Positions 11,901 through 23,543 of a stretch of DNA of 64,000 nt are shown here, piece by piece. The notes beneath the pieces were generated by a model. That model was not told the origin of the DNA. It was given only the letters and a program-made list of their open reading frames with translations, and made no database searches. The stretch is from Amaranthus tricolor (Eukaryota > Streptophyta > Magnoliopsida > Caryophyllales > Amaranthaceae). The DNA is taken from contig NC_080048.1 of assembly GCF_026212465.1 (NCBI RefSeq), forward strand, positions 39,349,875 through 39,413,874, read 5' to 3'. Both the position numbers and the translations under genes were made by a program. Every line of letters starts with the position of its first letter. Position 1 is the stretch's first letter.

Positions 11901-14900
11901 AAAAGAATCTAACTGTTCTTTTGAGGGTTTGTCGCTCATTGCCGGTCCCAAACCCGGATACAAAGGAGGGTGAGCATTTTGTTAGTGACAACCAGTTCAG
12001 TAATATTTAGTCACATCTCATGAACATAAATCAAAAATTAACCCCAAGTTTTTTGAATCAAGACTCTGACATTGTTTTTGTTCTGAAGATTATAAAGAAT
12101 CTAACGACAATTCTTTAACTCAATGACATTAAATTCCTATCCAACTAGCTATGGTTTTAGGGTCAAATGTACACAACTTGCCCCTTATATTGTTATTGAT
12201 GATAAAGAAGCTGTTTTCAAATGAATATTAGTATCATATATTATTTGCGACTTAATATTATAATGGACTCAAAGTATTTACAATGTTTTTGTTTCTAAGT
12301 TATAATGGATTATAGTAAAATGGCTTGTTATATCATTTATACTTCTTATTTGAAGATAAAGTATCATAGGAGCAAAATTGTGTATATCCGAAGAACTCCT
12401 AAACTCCGCCTAAGTTGAAACCCCTTTGACATTGAAATTTGACATATTTATGTTGCTTCTATGCAAAGAATAAATGAATTAGTGAAAAATACTTCCTAAA
12501 AAGGTGATTTAAGAAAAAGTATAAGTAAATTTTTTTAGTTTAAAACCATGAATCAAAATCATGAATCAGGTTATTTGATTAGAAACGATTTATTAATATT
12601 GAATTTGAACTGTTTATTTAACATATAGCATATCATAGATGAATGACAATACAGTTGGGACGGCATTAGCACACATGTAGAATTGTGTATTGGACCCACC
12701 CTGTAGGTTGTATATATCTTTCTACAGAAATTCAAAAAGCTTGATTAGGGATAAGTGAGAATTTTGACATACCTTAGCTTGTGGAACAAGGGGATTGAGC
12801 TAGAATTGGAGACATATTTAGGGTCTAAGCAACTTGAAGAGAACACGACTAAGTTCTTGTAAGGGCCAATGTCTCTCGGAATAGCCCCTTCGATGTCGAA
12901 AACACCATACGGATCTTGTTGTTTAGACTCTTTTATAAGGCTTGTTGATAAACTCATTCCAGTTTCAGTCCTAAAACTTAAGGAAGAATACATGGATCTG
13001 GATATGGGTCCTGATTTCTCCAACTCACTTTGCCTTGATATCCTAATTAATCTCACATAAATGAGTATTAAACATTTCATTATGTTTTCTGATAATTTGT
13101 TGGGTTGCCATTTTGTTCCATTATTACTACACTCTTCTTGTACTGGAGCTAGTTTTGTTGTTGATACTGATTTCTGGGGTGGATCCGTGGATCTGATTTC
13201 CCCACTCCTTTCTTTTGGCTGTTTCAACATTAATCACAATCATACATTAATCAATACAATAATTACAATTAGTCCATGAATATATGCAAGGGAGTACATG
13301 GAGTTTTCATTGAATTCAGGCCTTTTCTAGGATTGGGAGAGAGAGGTGTACGCTCCAAGCACTAACATAAAAATTAAGAATTTTATTTTATGCATGGAAT
13401 TTTCATTGATTTCAAAGCATTATCTGGGGTAAGGCGAGAGAGGTGTGCGCTCTAAGCACTAACATAAAAATTAAGAATTTAACTTTATACATAGAATTTT
13501 TTTTTAATTTCAGGGTCTTATCTAGAGTAGGACGAGAAAGGCATGCGCACAGAGCATTAACATAAAAATTAAGAGTTTCATTTTATACATGGAGAAAAAG
13601 AGTGAAGTATATTGATGTCTATAGTATATATACACTATTGTTATGAAATTCGTCCTTAGGACACCACAATCTAAAATTAAGCGAATTAATGTGTTTGTAT
13701 AGTATACCTGATCCTTAGGAAGGAGAACGAACAAAACTAATAACAACTCAAGACAATAAAGAAATAGTAGTTTAGGTTTGAGTGTGGTTCTAATGTTTTT
13801 AAACCCGCTTTAGACTTGGCACAAGCCTGACCTACACCTTAATAATCAATTTCAAATCTATTGTAAATCTTCTTAGATTTATTTTAGACATAGACCAACC
13901 CATAACTTATTTTAGATCATAAAATTGTAACAATAAGCGCAAAGAATTATAGGGCCACACATTTTTAAATTCTAAACCCATTAAATATGGTGAGTTTAAA
14001 TACACACCCAATATAAATGAATAAATAAGGGTTCAGATTCGGTGAGAACTAACTCAAACTCGACTCATGACCATTTCTAATCGAAAAGTGTGTAAAGTTT
14101 ATGAGGATATATACCTTAAAAGGAGTGGGATCCCTGAAGGTTCGCAAGGGTGAAGCAGAGGGCTTCAAACTCCCACTTTTCTTACTAACTCTTTGATCAT
14201 GAACTCCACTTTGTTTAGGTTGTTGTATGTATGGTGATAAATTCCCTTCTCTTATAATAGGACTTGCAGTATTTTTCTCGTTAATTGTGAAATCATTAAG
14301 ACCATAACCACCATTTATGGCTTTACTAATAAAATGTAAAGCTCTTGTTTCATAACCAACTCGATTATCATTATTATTTTTGTTATTGTTACGTGTCTGA
14401 TTGGTTTTTACTAAACGTGTGCTTTGTAATTGTAACGATTGCTTTAATTTAATGTCCTTGGATGATTCATGCTCGATTTTGACATCTTTTCGAAGCTGAT
14501 CGATTTGAGTTTCAAGTCCATCAATCTCATCTTCTATCATTACCAATTCGGCTAAGAGCTCTTTCATCTAGTTGTATACAAGAAAACAATCAACTCATGA
14601 GTATATACTCATCTAATAGTTTTTGTCACATAATGCAATTAAAAGGTAATACAAGGGTTAAAATAAGAGCATTTAGTTTATTTGATTTTGGATTATAACA
14701 TATTAATAGAGTATAAGACATAGTTTCGGGGTATAATAATTAAAAGAAAAAGCTCATAATTGTAGCTCTAAGATATATTACATACTCTATCACGTCTAAT
14801 CAATCACCCTCATGAAAAATTTTGGGTAAGAAATTTGGATGCATTATTTGCCCTCATTGTATTTGACCTTTAATATCCCACTTTAATAAAGGGAGTGTAT

Positions 14901-16261
14901 GAGATTCGAACTCGTAACCTTTTAACAACATTGACTTTTAATACCATAGAATATATATTTTATCTGAGAGAGGTGACTAAAAATTGATGTTGATGGTTAT
15001 TGCCTCATAATACCTAAAATACTCTTATCACAAGCCATAGTTAAAAGATTTAGAAAAAAGAGATATAGATATCACGTGCTTGCACAAGATATTTTCTATA
15101 ATTGTCAATTGAAAAATAATGGCAAAATTGTGTATATATGACTTTTTAAACTTTGGCGGCCGAATGAAAGTCTAGATGGGAGCTAGTTAATAAAATTGTG
15201 ATAATCAAATATTATTGTATATTCTTCCTCTATTCTATTATATTTTATTACATTTTATTTTTTATCCAATTCATAGATTATTTTGATTCTCATTATCTTA
15301 AGCATAATAATTAAAATTATGAAAAGTTAAAGTAAATTGCATTACTATATCATTTTTCTTAATTACACATTAACAGCAACATATATAAAATAAATTTAAA
15401 TTGAACAATATCTAAATTTTAATATATAAGTATTTCGAGACAAGCGTAATATATGTAAATTGACACGAATGAGACTGAAAAAGGAACTTACTCTAGGAGG
15501 GAGGTGATCCGGGATGTGGAATGGCATGCCAGCCTTGCGATTATAAACTTGTTGTAAAACTTCACGTATTTTCTCTTCATGTCTCAACATATTTTGCAGC
15601 GTCGACACCTAAAATCATTTTCGGTTAGTATCACCTAAAAATATAGATGGTATCATGGGAAATTCATGTAGTGATGCATTACAATTTACCATCCATTTAA
15701 GCTTTGTGATGCCAATACAAAAACAAATAAGTTCTAACTAAACAAATTTCAATCCAAACATACCTCTCTTTGTAACTCTTGTATTTTGTGCCGGCCACCA
15801 ACATTTTTCTTACCCTAAATAAGCCCAAAAACAGAACTTTTATTTTTGCAATAAGATTAGATTAATCATACATACTAATGAAAAATAAAGATAAAAACAT
15901 AGGAGTAATAATATTATGCTGTGATAATTATCACATAATCAATCCGTAGATCTTTTGTGTGGACACGTCCATAGGGCGCTGAATGATTCGATTCAACAAA
16001 TCCACGAGTATGAGCGCTCATTTGATGAGGTTCATTTATTCCAAAATTATATGGTAATAGAAGGATTACCCACCAAACATTATATGCAAATCCACGCCAA
16101 ACTATTTACTATTCTAATGATGTAAAAACTTTCCTTACATGTGAAACATTTCCTACTAGTATTACATAATGGAGTAGGAAAATTTTTAAAAAAAAACATA
16201 CTCCATTATTTTCAGGTATAACAGAAAGCAAGTGTGCAGCAGTAGCCAAGGAAGAAGACAT
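8974..16261 (-). CDS. MIP1-type leucine zipper plus DUF547 domain protein
   Basis: Nine exons on the minus strand: 16261-16202, 15814-15764, 15608-15492, 14567-14115, 13218-12773, 11858-11759, 11570-11511, 10394-10209 and 9291-8974. All borders are GT-AG and phases match, giving 1791 nt and 596 residues. Residues about 24-115 are a heptad-rich coiled coil (K-I-Q-E-L-Q-R-E, then R-H-E-E-K-I-R-E-V-L-Q-Q-V, then M-K-E-L-L-A-E-L), the ternary complex factor MIP1 zipper. A polar linker follows. Residues about 376-596 form DUF547, with the family signatures L-A-F-W-I-N-I-Y-N-A-C, N-V-G-G-K-V-V-N-A, F-T-L-C-C-G-T-R-S-S-P-A and a C-terminal E-W-V-C-H-Q-L-P. The biochemical function of DUF547 is not established; the zipper suggests protein-protein contact. 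The start is the least certain point: ATG at 16261 follows an in-frame stop, while another ATG at 16561 opens a 67-codon frame that could be an upstream leader or an extra exon. Confidence 0.9.
9353..9950. mobile_element. TIR element in the last intron of the DUF547 gene
   Basis: The left end reads GGGTGTTTGGCAAGTC and the right end reads TTTAGCAAACACCTTTTTG, giving inverted GGTGTTTG-CAA termini of hAT type. A second internal GAAGGTGTTTGGAAAATTTA near 9640 suggests two overlapping insertions. No coding capacity. Confidence 0.5.
13297..13590. repeat. about 97-bp tandem repeat, three copies
   Basis: Three consecutive imperfect copies start at about 13297, 13393 and 13490, each containing CACTAACATAAAAATTAAGA or a close variant and a GAGAGAGGTGTGCGC-like word. 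The array lies in intron 4 of the DUF547 gene (between 14115 and 13218). The copies differ by point changes and a poly-T expansion in the third. Confidence 0.8.
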
Positions 16262-16702
16262 GGGTTCCGAGCGGCGTAGAAGCCAAAAATGAGTATGTAT
16301 TAAAGACCAAAAAGTACCCAAAACTCAAAGAGAGTACCTAAATAATAAGGGTATATTCTATTTTAAGTAACTACAAGGATCAACATTATTATTATTATGA
16401 TTAATAAGTTTGGATGTTGTTGTTGGAAGATTGATATGATCTTGTTTAAGTTTATAAATATTAAGATGAGAATGAAAGGATAGAAATGGAGAAGATGAAG
16501 AATACCTATCAAAGTGGGTAGAATATGACTTTAGGGTTTGATGATATGAAATGGAGTGCATGGGAGTTTTTCTTTTTTTTACTTGTCTTAGCTTGCACTT
16601 GCAGTTTGGTAGTTACTAATCTTTTTTCTTAAGATTTTATACTCTTCTATTATTTATCCACATCCTCAAATCAGTTGCAATTAAGCTAATCATACTTTCT
16701 AA
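16262..16702. other. upstream region of the DUF547 gene
   Basis: Probable promoter and leader for the minus-strand DUF547 gene. A 67-codon ATG frame runs from 16561 to 16358. It has a usable donor after its 19th codon (ATAG|GTATTC) and an acceptor near 16337, so a 5' leader intron is possible. Nothing else is recognisable. Confidence 0.4.
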
Positions 16703-17385
16703 TAGAGTTGTTCATGGTCAGGTTATCCGCTAGGCTTGATTCATTGACCTCAAAAAATGGGTGGACTTAGACAACATTTTTATATAAAAATTTAAATTTG
16801 AATGGGTAATACTCGTCCGCGTGTCAAGATAAATAGGCAGATAACGGCACAAAAATAATACACACAGACACAGGTAAACCCACCCACAAGCTTATTTTAT
16901 AAACATACATTTTTTATTTTTTTTATTTTAAAAATATATAAAAAGATATAATACTCTAAAAGCCTAGAATCTAAATCCATTTTCAGATACTTTGAAAGTC
17001 TAATATTTTGAAAATTTAAGGTTTTACTTTTAATTTTAAAATACCAAAACTAAAACCTAAAAGAAACTAGACATTACTTTTTAGTCCTATTTCATATTTT
17101 GAACAATGTGTTGTATTATTTTTAGTAATGTTAAGACTTAAATATAGACTTTGTATTTGTGATTAAATTTCTTGTATGAAATGTTTGTTTGGATTTTTAA
17201 GATTGTTTTTTATATATTTGTCATGCCATTTACATGCGGATCCTGCTCGCTAAAAAAAGGGCGAGTAGCGACAAAAAATTAGGATAGCAATGTCAAGTAG
17301 GCTTTTCAAAATTTGAACCCACAAACAAATTTTTATAAGCATATCCAATCTGCTACCGGCCTAAATCCACTTAAAAACACCTCTA
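16703..17385. mobile_element. nonautonomous hAT-like element with 8-bp target duplication
   Basis: A 683-bp element starting TAGAGTTGTTCATGG and ending AAAAACACCTCTA, which are inverted relatives of each other. Flanks are CTTTCTAA (16695-16702) and CTTTTTAA (17386-17393), an 8-bp duplication with one mismatch. The interior has short GGGTGG / CCCACCC and CCGC-rich words near both ends and no transposase frame. Confidence 0.75.
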
Positions 17386-18249
17386 CTTTTTAATAACTTC
17401 TAAGTTCTAAGCACTACTATACCCTCTTCCAACTACGATGTTATTGGACATGTTTCAGATTATAATGCTATTTTGTGCTTATAATGATGAAAATGGATTA
17501 AAATGCCTGGTCCACCATCTTTATTCTTTACCAATTGTAGTCCACTTCAACAAAAAATCTAATTGACCACACTTGATTATCAAATACTATTAAAAAATAT
17601 GGTCGTTTTTAAAGGTAAAGTTGCATACAATTAATTAGGATAATTTTATCTTTAAAAATACTCCAGTTCTTGCCAAGGGTGTCGAGCTATCCGTTTGCTT
17701 TAGAAAAACAAATACTACACATTCTTTTAATCAGCTTAGTTGGGTGCTGCTGGTTCCTTCAACAAGAATTCAATAACAAAGTAGAAAAAACTTCGCATAA
17801 AATGACTTTCCACCTGTAATCTAATACACTTATTTGAAACCAACCACTCAGACAAACGACGTCAAGGATTAGATATACTTTTGAAGAACAGGAAAATAAA
17901 CTGCATGAGAAAGAATTAATGCAGCAGTTTCTTTGAAACGGAGTATACAACAAGTAATTTTATCTTTGATAGGCTAAGAGAAAGAAAAGGCTCAAGGATG
18001 TGGCAGTAAAAATGGAACCTAAGACCTCACTTGGAAAAAGAGACAAGACTCGATATGTATTTGTTGTGCCAAGAACCAAATTACAATGCGATGAAGTGAT
18101 TTCCATCACCTAATTGCTCAAGCATTGGCATGTACTATAGAGGGTAGAAACGGTTAGCTTCATAGCAATGCAACTAGCAAAAATACCTATCACAATCCCA
18201 CAATCTAAATACTTCAATCTTCTGCTAACCTTCCAATGCCTATACCAGT
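17386..18249. other. intergenic, nothing recognised
   Basis: Several minus-strand frames exist but none resembles a protein. The region leads into the GRF zinc-finger fragment and may be part of the same decayed insertion. Confidence 0.4.
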
Positions 18250-18520
18250 ATTTCTCTCTATTTCAGCTTTGTTTTTGTCATCTTAAACTCTTCATTGATC
18301 CTTTTAATGTCATTTTCTAAAACAAATACCTTAAAATGCATAATTTTTGCCTCCATACTTAATTTATCTTTTTCATCAATGAGCTTATTTGCAAGTTCTC
18401 TTTACCAATCAACCATATTTTCATCATTCCATTTGAATTCATTGTATCCCATCCATTTACTATTTGGGTCATAATAATTACAAGCCATGAATCTTCTTTC
18501 GGGATTTTCCCTTGTCCATA
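18250..18520 (-). pseudogene. GRF-type zinc-finger protein fragment
   Basis: Read on the minus strand, this segment gives W-T-R-E-N-P-E-R-R-F-M-A-C, the core of the plant GRF zinc finger (usual form W-x-x-x-N-P-G-R-R-F-x-x-C). It continues through a Y-N-E-F-x-W stretch into a charged coiled-coil-like tail (residues E-L-A-N-K-L-I-D-E-K-D-K-L). The frame is broken by TAA and TAG stops, and the first zinc ligands upstream of the W-T-R-E-N-P motif are lost. Genes of this type are often carried by transposons. Treated as a dead fragment. Confidence 0.55.
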
Positions 18521-18599
18521 TGAAAATGATGTTATATTAGAGTTCAAACGACGTGTTTCAAACTCTAATATCGCCAAGATCGAGAGTATGAAGTCTTGT

Positions 18600-19310
18600 G
18601 ATTAAAATATTACACTTTCAATGAAAACAATGTTTATAAGAGAAAATAATGCAATAAAAATGACACAATAATTTACAAGGTTTCATCCAATTTTGGCTAC
18701 TTCCTTGGAGGTGTGTAGTATCTCGCTTATATTATCACAAAGAAGTTAAAAAAACTCTCAAATTGGAGAATTACAATAGAGAAGAGATATAGGCTGTGTT
18801 TAGGCTTAGGATATTTTGTGGATTTCTTCTATGAGCATATGAGCTTCCTATTTATAGGGATAAATACATTAATGAGTCATACACACTTTAAAGCTAAGAA
18901 TTATTACATAATAAGCTACTCCAAGAACTTCAAGGATCGAAAAACAAATCCAATGCAAGGACTGACCAAGGTGCTCGTTCGAGCCCTGATCTTGCTCGTT
19001 CGAGCACCCTTCAGTAGCAACTTCCTGACAGTTTATTGCACAGTGCTCGTTCGAGCACTTCCTTCTTGAGAGCTTCTATTAGCTTATGATCATTATGCTT
19101 GTTTAAGGCACTTAGGATATTTCATTTGCCTCGTTCAAGGCAGATTACAGAGAACTAAATAACCTCATTAATCTCATCATTCATCATTGCTTAATTATCA
19201 TCATATGTTTAACACTCTTCAACACCCTTATAACTTCAAGCATTAAATCACACTTAAACACCATCATAAAGTTCCCTCTTAATGTGCATACTCAAGGCAC
19301 ACACTTTAAC
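18600..19310. mobile_element. LTR-retrotransposon-like remnant (possible solo LTR)
   Basis: The segment around 18660-18740 reads ATTTACAAGGTTTCATCC then TGGCTACTTCCTTGGAGG, a pattern I associate with Copia-type LTRs in dicots. It is followed by a CTATTTATAGGG stretch and by three copies of a near-palindromic GCTCGTTCGAGC word at about 18970-19060. No gag or polymerase frame is present and I could not define TG...CA ends or a target duplication, so the borders are approximate. Confidence 0.4.
18971..19060. repeat. three copies of the GCTCGTTCGAGC palindromic word
   Basis: GTGCTCGTTCGAGC, TTGCTCGTTCGAGCAC and GTGCTCGTTCGAGCAC occur in 90 bp with irregular spacing. Each can fold on itself apart from its centre. 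They sit in the LTR-like remnant. Confidence 0.8.
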
Positions 19311-20842
19311 ACACATTAATCCACCCATGGGATTCCATCTCTATGCTCACATAATGCATAGAATTTATTTGGCGCACGTCACCAATCACACTAGCACCAT
19401 GAAACCCTCTTTGCACATAGAACACCACAAAGACATAAATCTTCATTCCAATTACATGTAGATTGTGACGCCATTTGATAAAAAGAGGCAAGTAGATGAA
19501 CAATTTTACAGCATAGATGAAGGATAATTTTCAAATCTTGAGCACAAAGGGTTTTAATGGGGAAGAAGGAACATGATGAAGAAGTTGTTTCAATCGAAAT
19601 TTGGGTCTATAGTGCAAGGTTTGAATGAAACTGGAGTGGGATTTAAACGAGTAGTCACGTGAGAGAAAAAACAAAAAAATTTGGATGGAAACACATTAAT
19701 ATGTAATCTTTGATAAAAAAAAATTGTAAATAGTTTTTGAGAAGAAAAAAAAAAATGTTCCCAGTATTTTATGGCAATTTTCTATTTATTTTTCCTTAAA
19801 ATTTAATTCGATAGAAAATTTGCACTATTTTCTTAATAATTTTCACCGTAAAGATTTAAATTATAATTGAAATGAAAGCTTTTATCTCAATATAAAACAA
19901 GATGAGAAAAGTTAAAAAAAAAACAGAAGAATGGACACAACGATTTATGAGGTATCTTAAATACCTCCCCTCAAATGCCCCACATCGATCATTTTATTGA
20001 TCGTTCCAAGTTCCAAACTCCAAACTATTTCCTTCCATTCTCCATATCCTTAAAGTCCTTCTCCAAAGTACAAGTTAATTAGCTAAGGCATGTTCAATTA
20101 AGTAATCAAATTCCTCATCATAATTAAGAGTTTTATCGCTTACACTAAATAATTTACAGTTCATTGAAACTTCAAAGCCTAAATAATTTACTTCATAATA
20201 CTGCGTTTCAAGAACTAAATTTGACTAATAAGTATTACATCTACACGAATCAGTAACAATTCACAAAATTAGTAACGAGTATACCTTACGTGAGTGCAAA
20301 TAGATACTGCAACTCCAATTCATCAAGAAATCGAAAGCGGATTTCCAATCAACAATTTGAAAAATATGCATTCGTAAGTCGCAACAAATCAAAACTTTCA
20401 CAAAATTAATTTAACAAACATTTATAAGTAAATTAGTGAAGAAAGTAAACTGACAAGTTTATGGTGCAAAAACTGAATTCATGGATTCCCTGGAATCGAA
20501 ATTTCAATGGTATTAGCAAGTCCATCATCAAACCCTTGATTTGCGCCCGCACAAAAATCAATAAAAAATGGGTAATCAAGAAACCTACACCACTATTTTG
20601 TTTCCTCATCATCATTATTCTGAAAAAATAACGGATCAATGAATTCGGATTAGGGTCAGTTAGAGGTCTTAGAATCCCAAATTTCGAGTTGTAAAAAAAT
20701 GAGGGAGAATTTAATTTGGAATTTTTGGGGGAACATTTGAAATTGAAGAAAAGAGGCGGCTACAAGGAGGTCACGAACAGACGATCGTTTTAGCGCGTGG
20801 AAGTGGAAGAAACTAAGAAAGCGTTAGATTTTCGAGATGTTT
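19311..20842. other. intergenic; possible leader or gene remnant on the minus strand
   Basis: No gene is called. Around 20490-20640 the minus strand reads a short acidic and hydrophobic stretch (F-L-D-Y-P-F-F-I-D-F-C-A-G-A-N-Q-G) with a stop in front, which could be the remains of a coding exon. At 20740-20830 there is a short GC-richer patch (GGCGGCTACAAGGAGGTCACG) like a plant 5' leader. A gene truncated by the adjacent Mutator-like insertion is possible but unproven. Confidence 0.3.
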
Positions 20843-20975
20843 GATAAATGATTATTGGATCTATTCCCAGATTAATGCTAAAAAACGGATTAATTCCCAC
20901 TTTGTATTTTTTGGGAAATTATTTCCCACAATACCGTCCACGTGGAAAATTTTTTTTTTTTTTATTTTTTCAGAC

Positions 20976-21107
20976 AAAACCGCCACTTGAGATGGCGGTT
21001 TGCCTTAAGCACAAAAACGCCACATGAAGTGGCGGTTTGGTGAAGGCAAACCGCCATCTCAGGTGGCGGTTTGGTCCAGGTAAACCGCCACTTCATGTGG
21101 CGGTTTG
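20976..21107. repeat. left-end array of four CCGCCA/TGGCGG palindromes
   Basis: Four imperfect palindromes lie near 20979-20999, 21018-21036, 21049-21071 and 21083-21105. Each is an ACCGCCA half, a 4-6 base CTTGAG / CATGAA / TCTCAG / CTTCAT centre, and a TGGCGGT half. They lie inside the left terminal inverted repeat of the Mutator-like element. Confidence 0.9.
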
Positions 21108-21339
21108 CTTGTGGCCTGATTTTTTTTTTTTTTTCTTTCATTTTAAAATATTGAACGCAACATGCATTAAAGTAGTTCAATACCATCAATTCCATAATAA
21201 TCAATTACGAACCGGCTTGTTCTAAAAAAAATAAATATGAAAATAATACAAAGATATATTACAATTATGGAAACTCATACAAGAAGTTCAAGTCATATAA
21301 GAAGTTCAAGTCATATAAGAATATACAAAGTTTGTTAAA

Positions 21340-23511
21340 CTACAACCCCCGGCCCCTTTTGTTTTGCGCACCGGTGGATGATGATGGTGTGAACTCGTCA
21401 ACCTCCGCAATGACATTAAGAGCAGGAGCTCGTCGTTGACTAGCACACTGATATGTGATAATCCTTTGCTGAGGCGATGGATGTGGAGGAGGAGTGTTGA
21501 TGGAAGACGGGGGAACGAACGGCGACATAGTAGCGGATGTCGATGGCGATCTGGAAGACCGACCTCGAGTAGATGAACGCTGGTGGCCTCTTGTGGACCG
21601 AGAACTGGATCCTCCGGAAGAGCTACCTCGATGGGCTGAACTCCTTGGAGAAGGAGTGTGGAATGCGTCATCTACCTCGCCAATGACGGGTGGAGTCGGT
21701 ATGAGGTACTCATAACCCGCCTGACTCAATGCATCGGTCAACGACGCGTTAATGGAGCCTAAGGTCTGAGAACATAGCCGATACCCCACGTCAACTGGCG
21801 ATGTAGCGGCCCCTTGAATCGTGTCATTACATTGTATGAGCACCGATCGGATGCGCTCAGCCTGTTTGTTATCATTATATTGTTAAAAGAGTTACTTAAA
21901 ACTATTACTATTTGTTATGAGTGTTGAAAGAAAACGTACCAGAAACGTAGATGTCGGATGGTAATGTGATCCTGGCTGCGCAAATGCGGTGTTCGTTAGG
22001 CGTAATATCGAGATGCGCCTGTACCAACTCATGTACATAGCAGAGCTATGACCTGTGAAGTTATCTCCTCCAACCAATGTAGATGCTCGGTCGTTCCACG
22101 CATCTACATGCGATCTATGTCGTACGAGGTAGTTCTTGTCCCCAGTCCTCCGATCGATCGCATGTAGTTGAGGTTGGGTGTCACAGGCTTGCGGGATTAC
22201 TTGCTCCAAACCGAATTGACGCATGACACGATCCGGTAGATGTAGCTCGACGATGTCAAAGCAAATAAGAGGACAACGCGATCTCCAAATCTCGTGGCCC
22301 GATGTACATATGTGCGGTAAAGCTTCCATCTTAGCCGCTGTGTAAGGCTGCCATGTCATCTGTAATAGAAATCAATATGCTTAGTAATGTATACAATTTA
22401 TTCATAACTAATACAAATAGTAAATGTTACTAACCTGCTCGTCCCGTTGTCGATCTAGTGCGTCCCTGTAGTAGACGAGAGTATGTGGGGAGTGGGATCT
22501 CGAAAGATATACGCGAAGCCAGCTGCAAACAAATAAACATTGATTAACATTTTCATCTATCATAAAATAGTGAAATTATGAATTTGAATAGTGAATTGAG
22601 TGTTGCTACCTTACTGCCAATGGATCCACCCCGCGCTGATGCTGTGACCCTAATATCGGTTCAAAATCATCCGCGTCATCTTCCTGATCATTTTGCCCAT
22701 CCGGTCGAACCGTCCGAATAATTGGCCTCCCTATATGAATGTGCTCCCATGACCATATCTGTAATAACATCAAGCATCCACCAATGTCCTTGGCACCCTT
22801 ACGAGATGCTCGACATAAGTTACGATACAGATACGCCAGGGTAGCACTTCCCCAACTGTACTCATCTACGCGCTCCAAATCTCCCAGTAGAGGGAGACAG
22901 ATCAGCTGTACCGAGTCGCCGCTCTTGTCTGGAAACAAGATGCATCCAAACAGGTACAAGATGTAAGCGCGGGCATGTCTGTCAACCGTCACATCATCTG
23001 CATCATCCTCAAGCGCGCTAAAATGCTGTCGGAGCCAAGTCAGCTTCAATGACGATCCAACGATGATCTTGGGCTGGGTGGGGTCTTGAGGGTTTTCCGG
23101 CCTAACCCCTAGCAGCTCATGTACTAATGCTGGCCAATTTCCCTCCCCATGACCAATGACTGCTTGTCCTTCAACCGGTAGTCCCATGATAACTGCCACA
23201 TCTTGCAACGTGATCGTTGCCTCGCCAACTGTGAGGTGGAATGTATGTGTCTCTGGCCTCCACCTCTCCACCAATGCAGTGATAAGAGCTCGATCGAGCT
23301 CCAAGCCCCCGCCCAACAACCGGTGAATGTATCTGAAACCAGCTAGCTCGACTACGTCTAACACCCTGTCATCCACCTCCCACCGTAACGTACTCGCTTG
23401 GTAGTGCTGACGAGTAACCAATTGGGCAGTGGAGCCCTCCCACGCAGCTACGCTCCTATGGGTCGCCTGAAGCGTAAGCACTGATGGATCAACTGGGCCC
23501 GGCATCACCAT
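21340..23511 (-). CDS. plant mobile domain (PMD) protein, transposon-borne
   Basis: Four exons on the minus strand: 23511-22610, 22522-22435, 22359-21940 and 21861-21340. GT-AG borders and phases are consistent, giving 643 residues with no internal stop. The first 330 residues carry the PMD signatures: P-G-P-V-D-P-S-V-L, R-W-R-P-E-T-H-T-F-H-L, then T-I-T-L-Q-D-V-A-V-I-M-G-L-P-V-E-G, and V-D-P-L-A-V-S-W-L-R-V across the first junction. Residues 331-470 hold the usual second PMD segment (W-Q-P-Y, then the H-R-S-H-V-D-A-W stretch); the last 170 residues are S, R and P rich and low-complexity. Such proteins are often mislabelled serine/threonine phosphatase 7 long-form homologue, but there is no phosphatase domain. 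PMD proteins include MAIN and MAIL1, which act in transposon silencing and genome stability; transposon-borne relatives have no proven role. An open 643-codon frame next to a dead transposase suggests recent activity or retention. Confidence 0.85.
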
Positions 23512-23543
23512 GATCGCTGTTACATACATAAGTGTTATAATAA

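Noticed and set aside
14890..14930. tRNA-like GATTCGAACTCGTAACC word
   Set aside because: It resembles a T-arm on the minus strand, but no acceptor stem, D-arm or anticodon arm can be folded around it.
21340..23511. Serine/threonine phosphatase 7 gene
   Set aside because: The label commonly attached to such proteins comes from fusions elsewhere; no phosphatase motif is present here, only PMD sequence.
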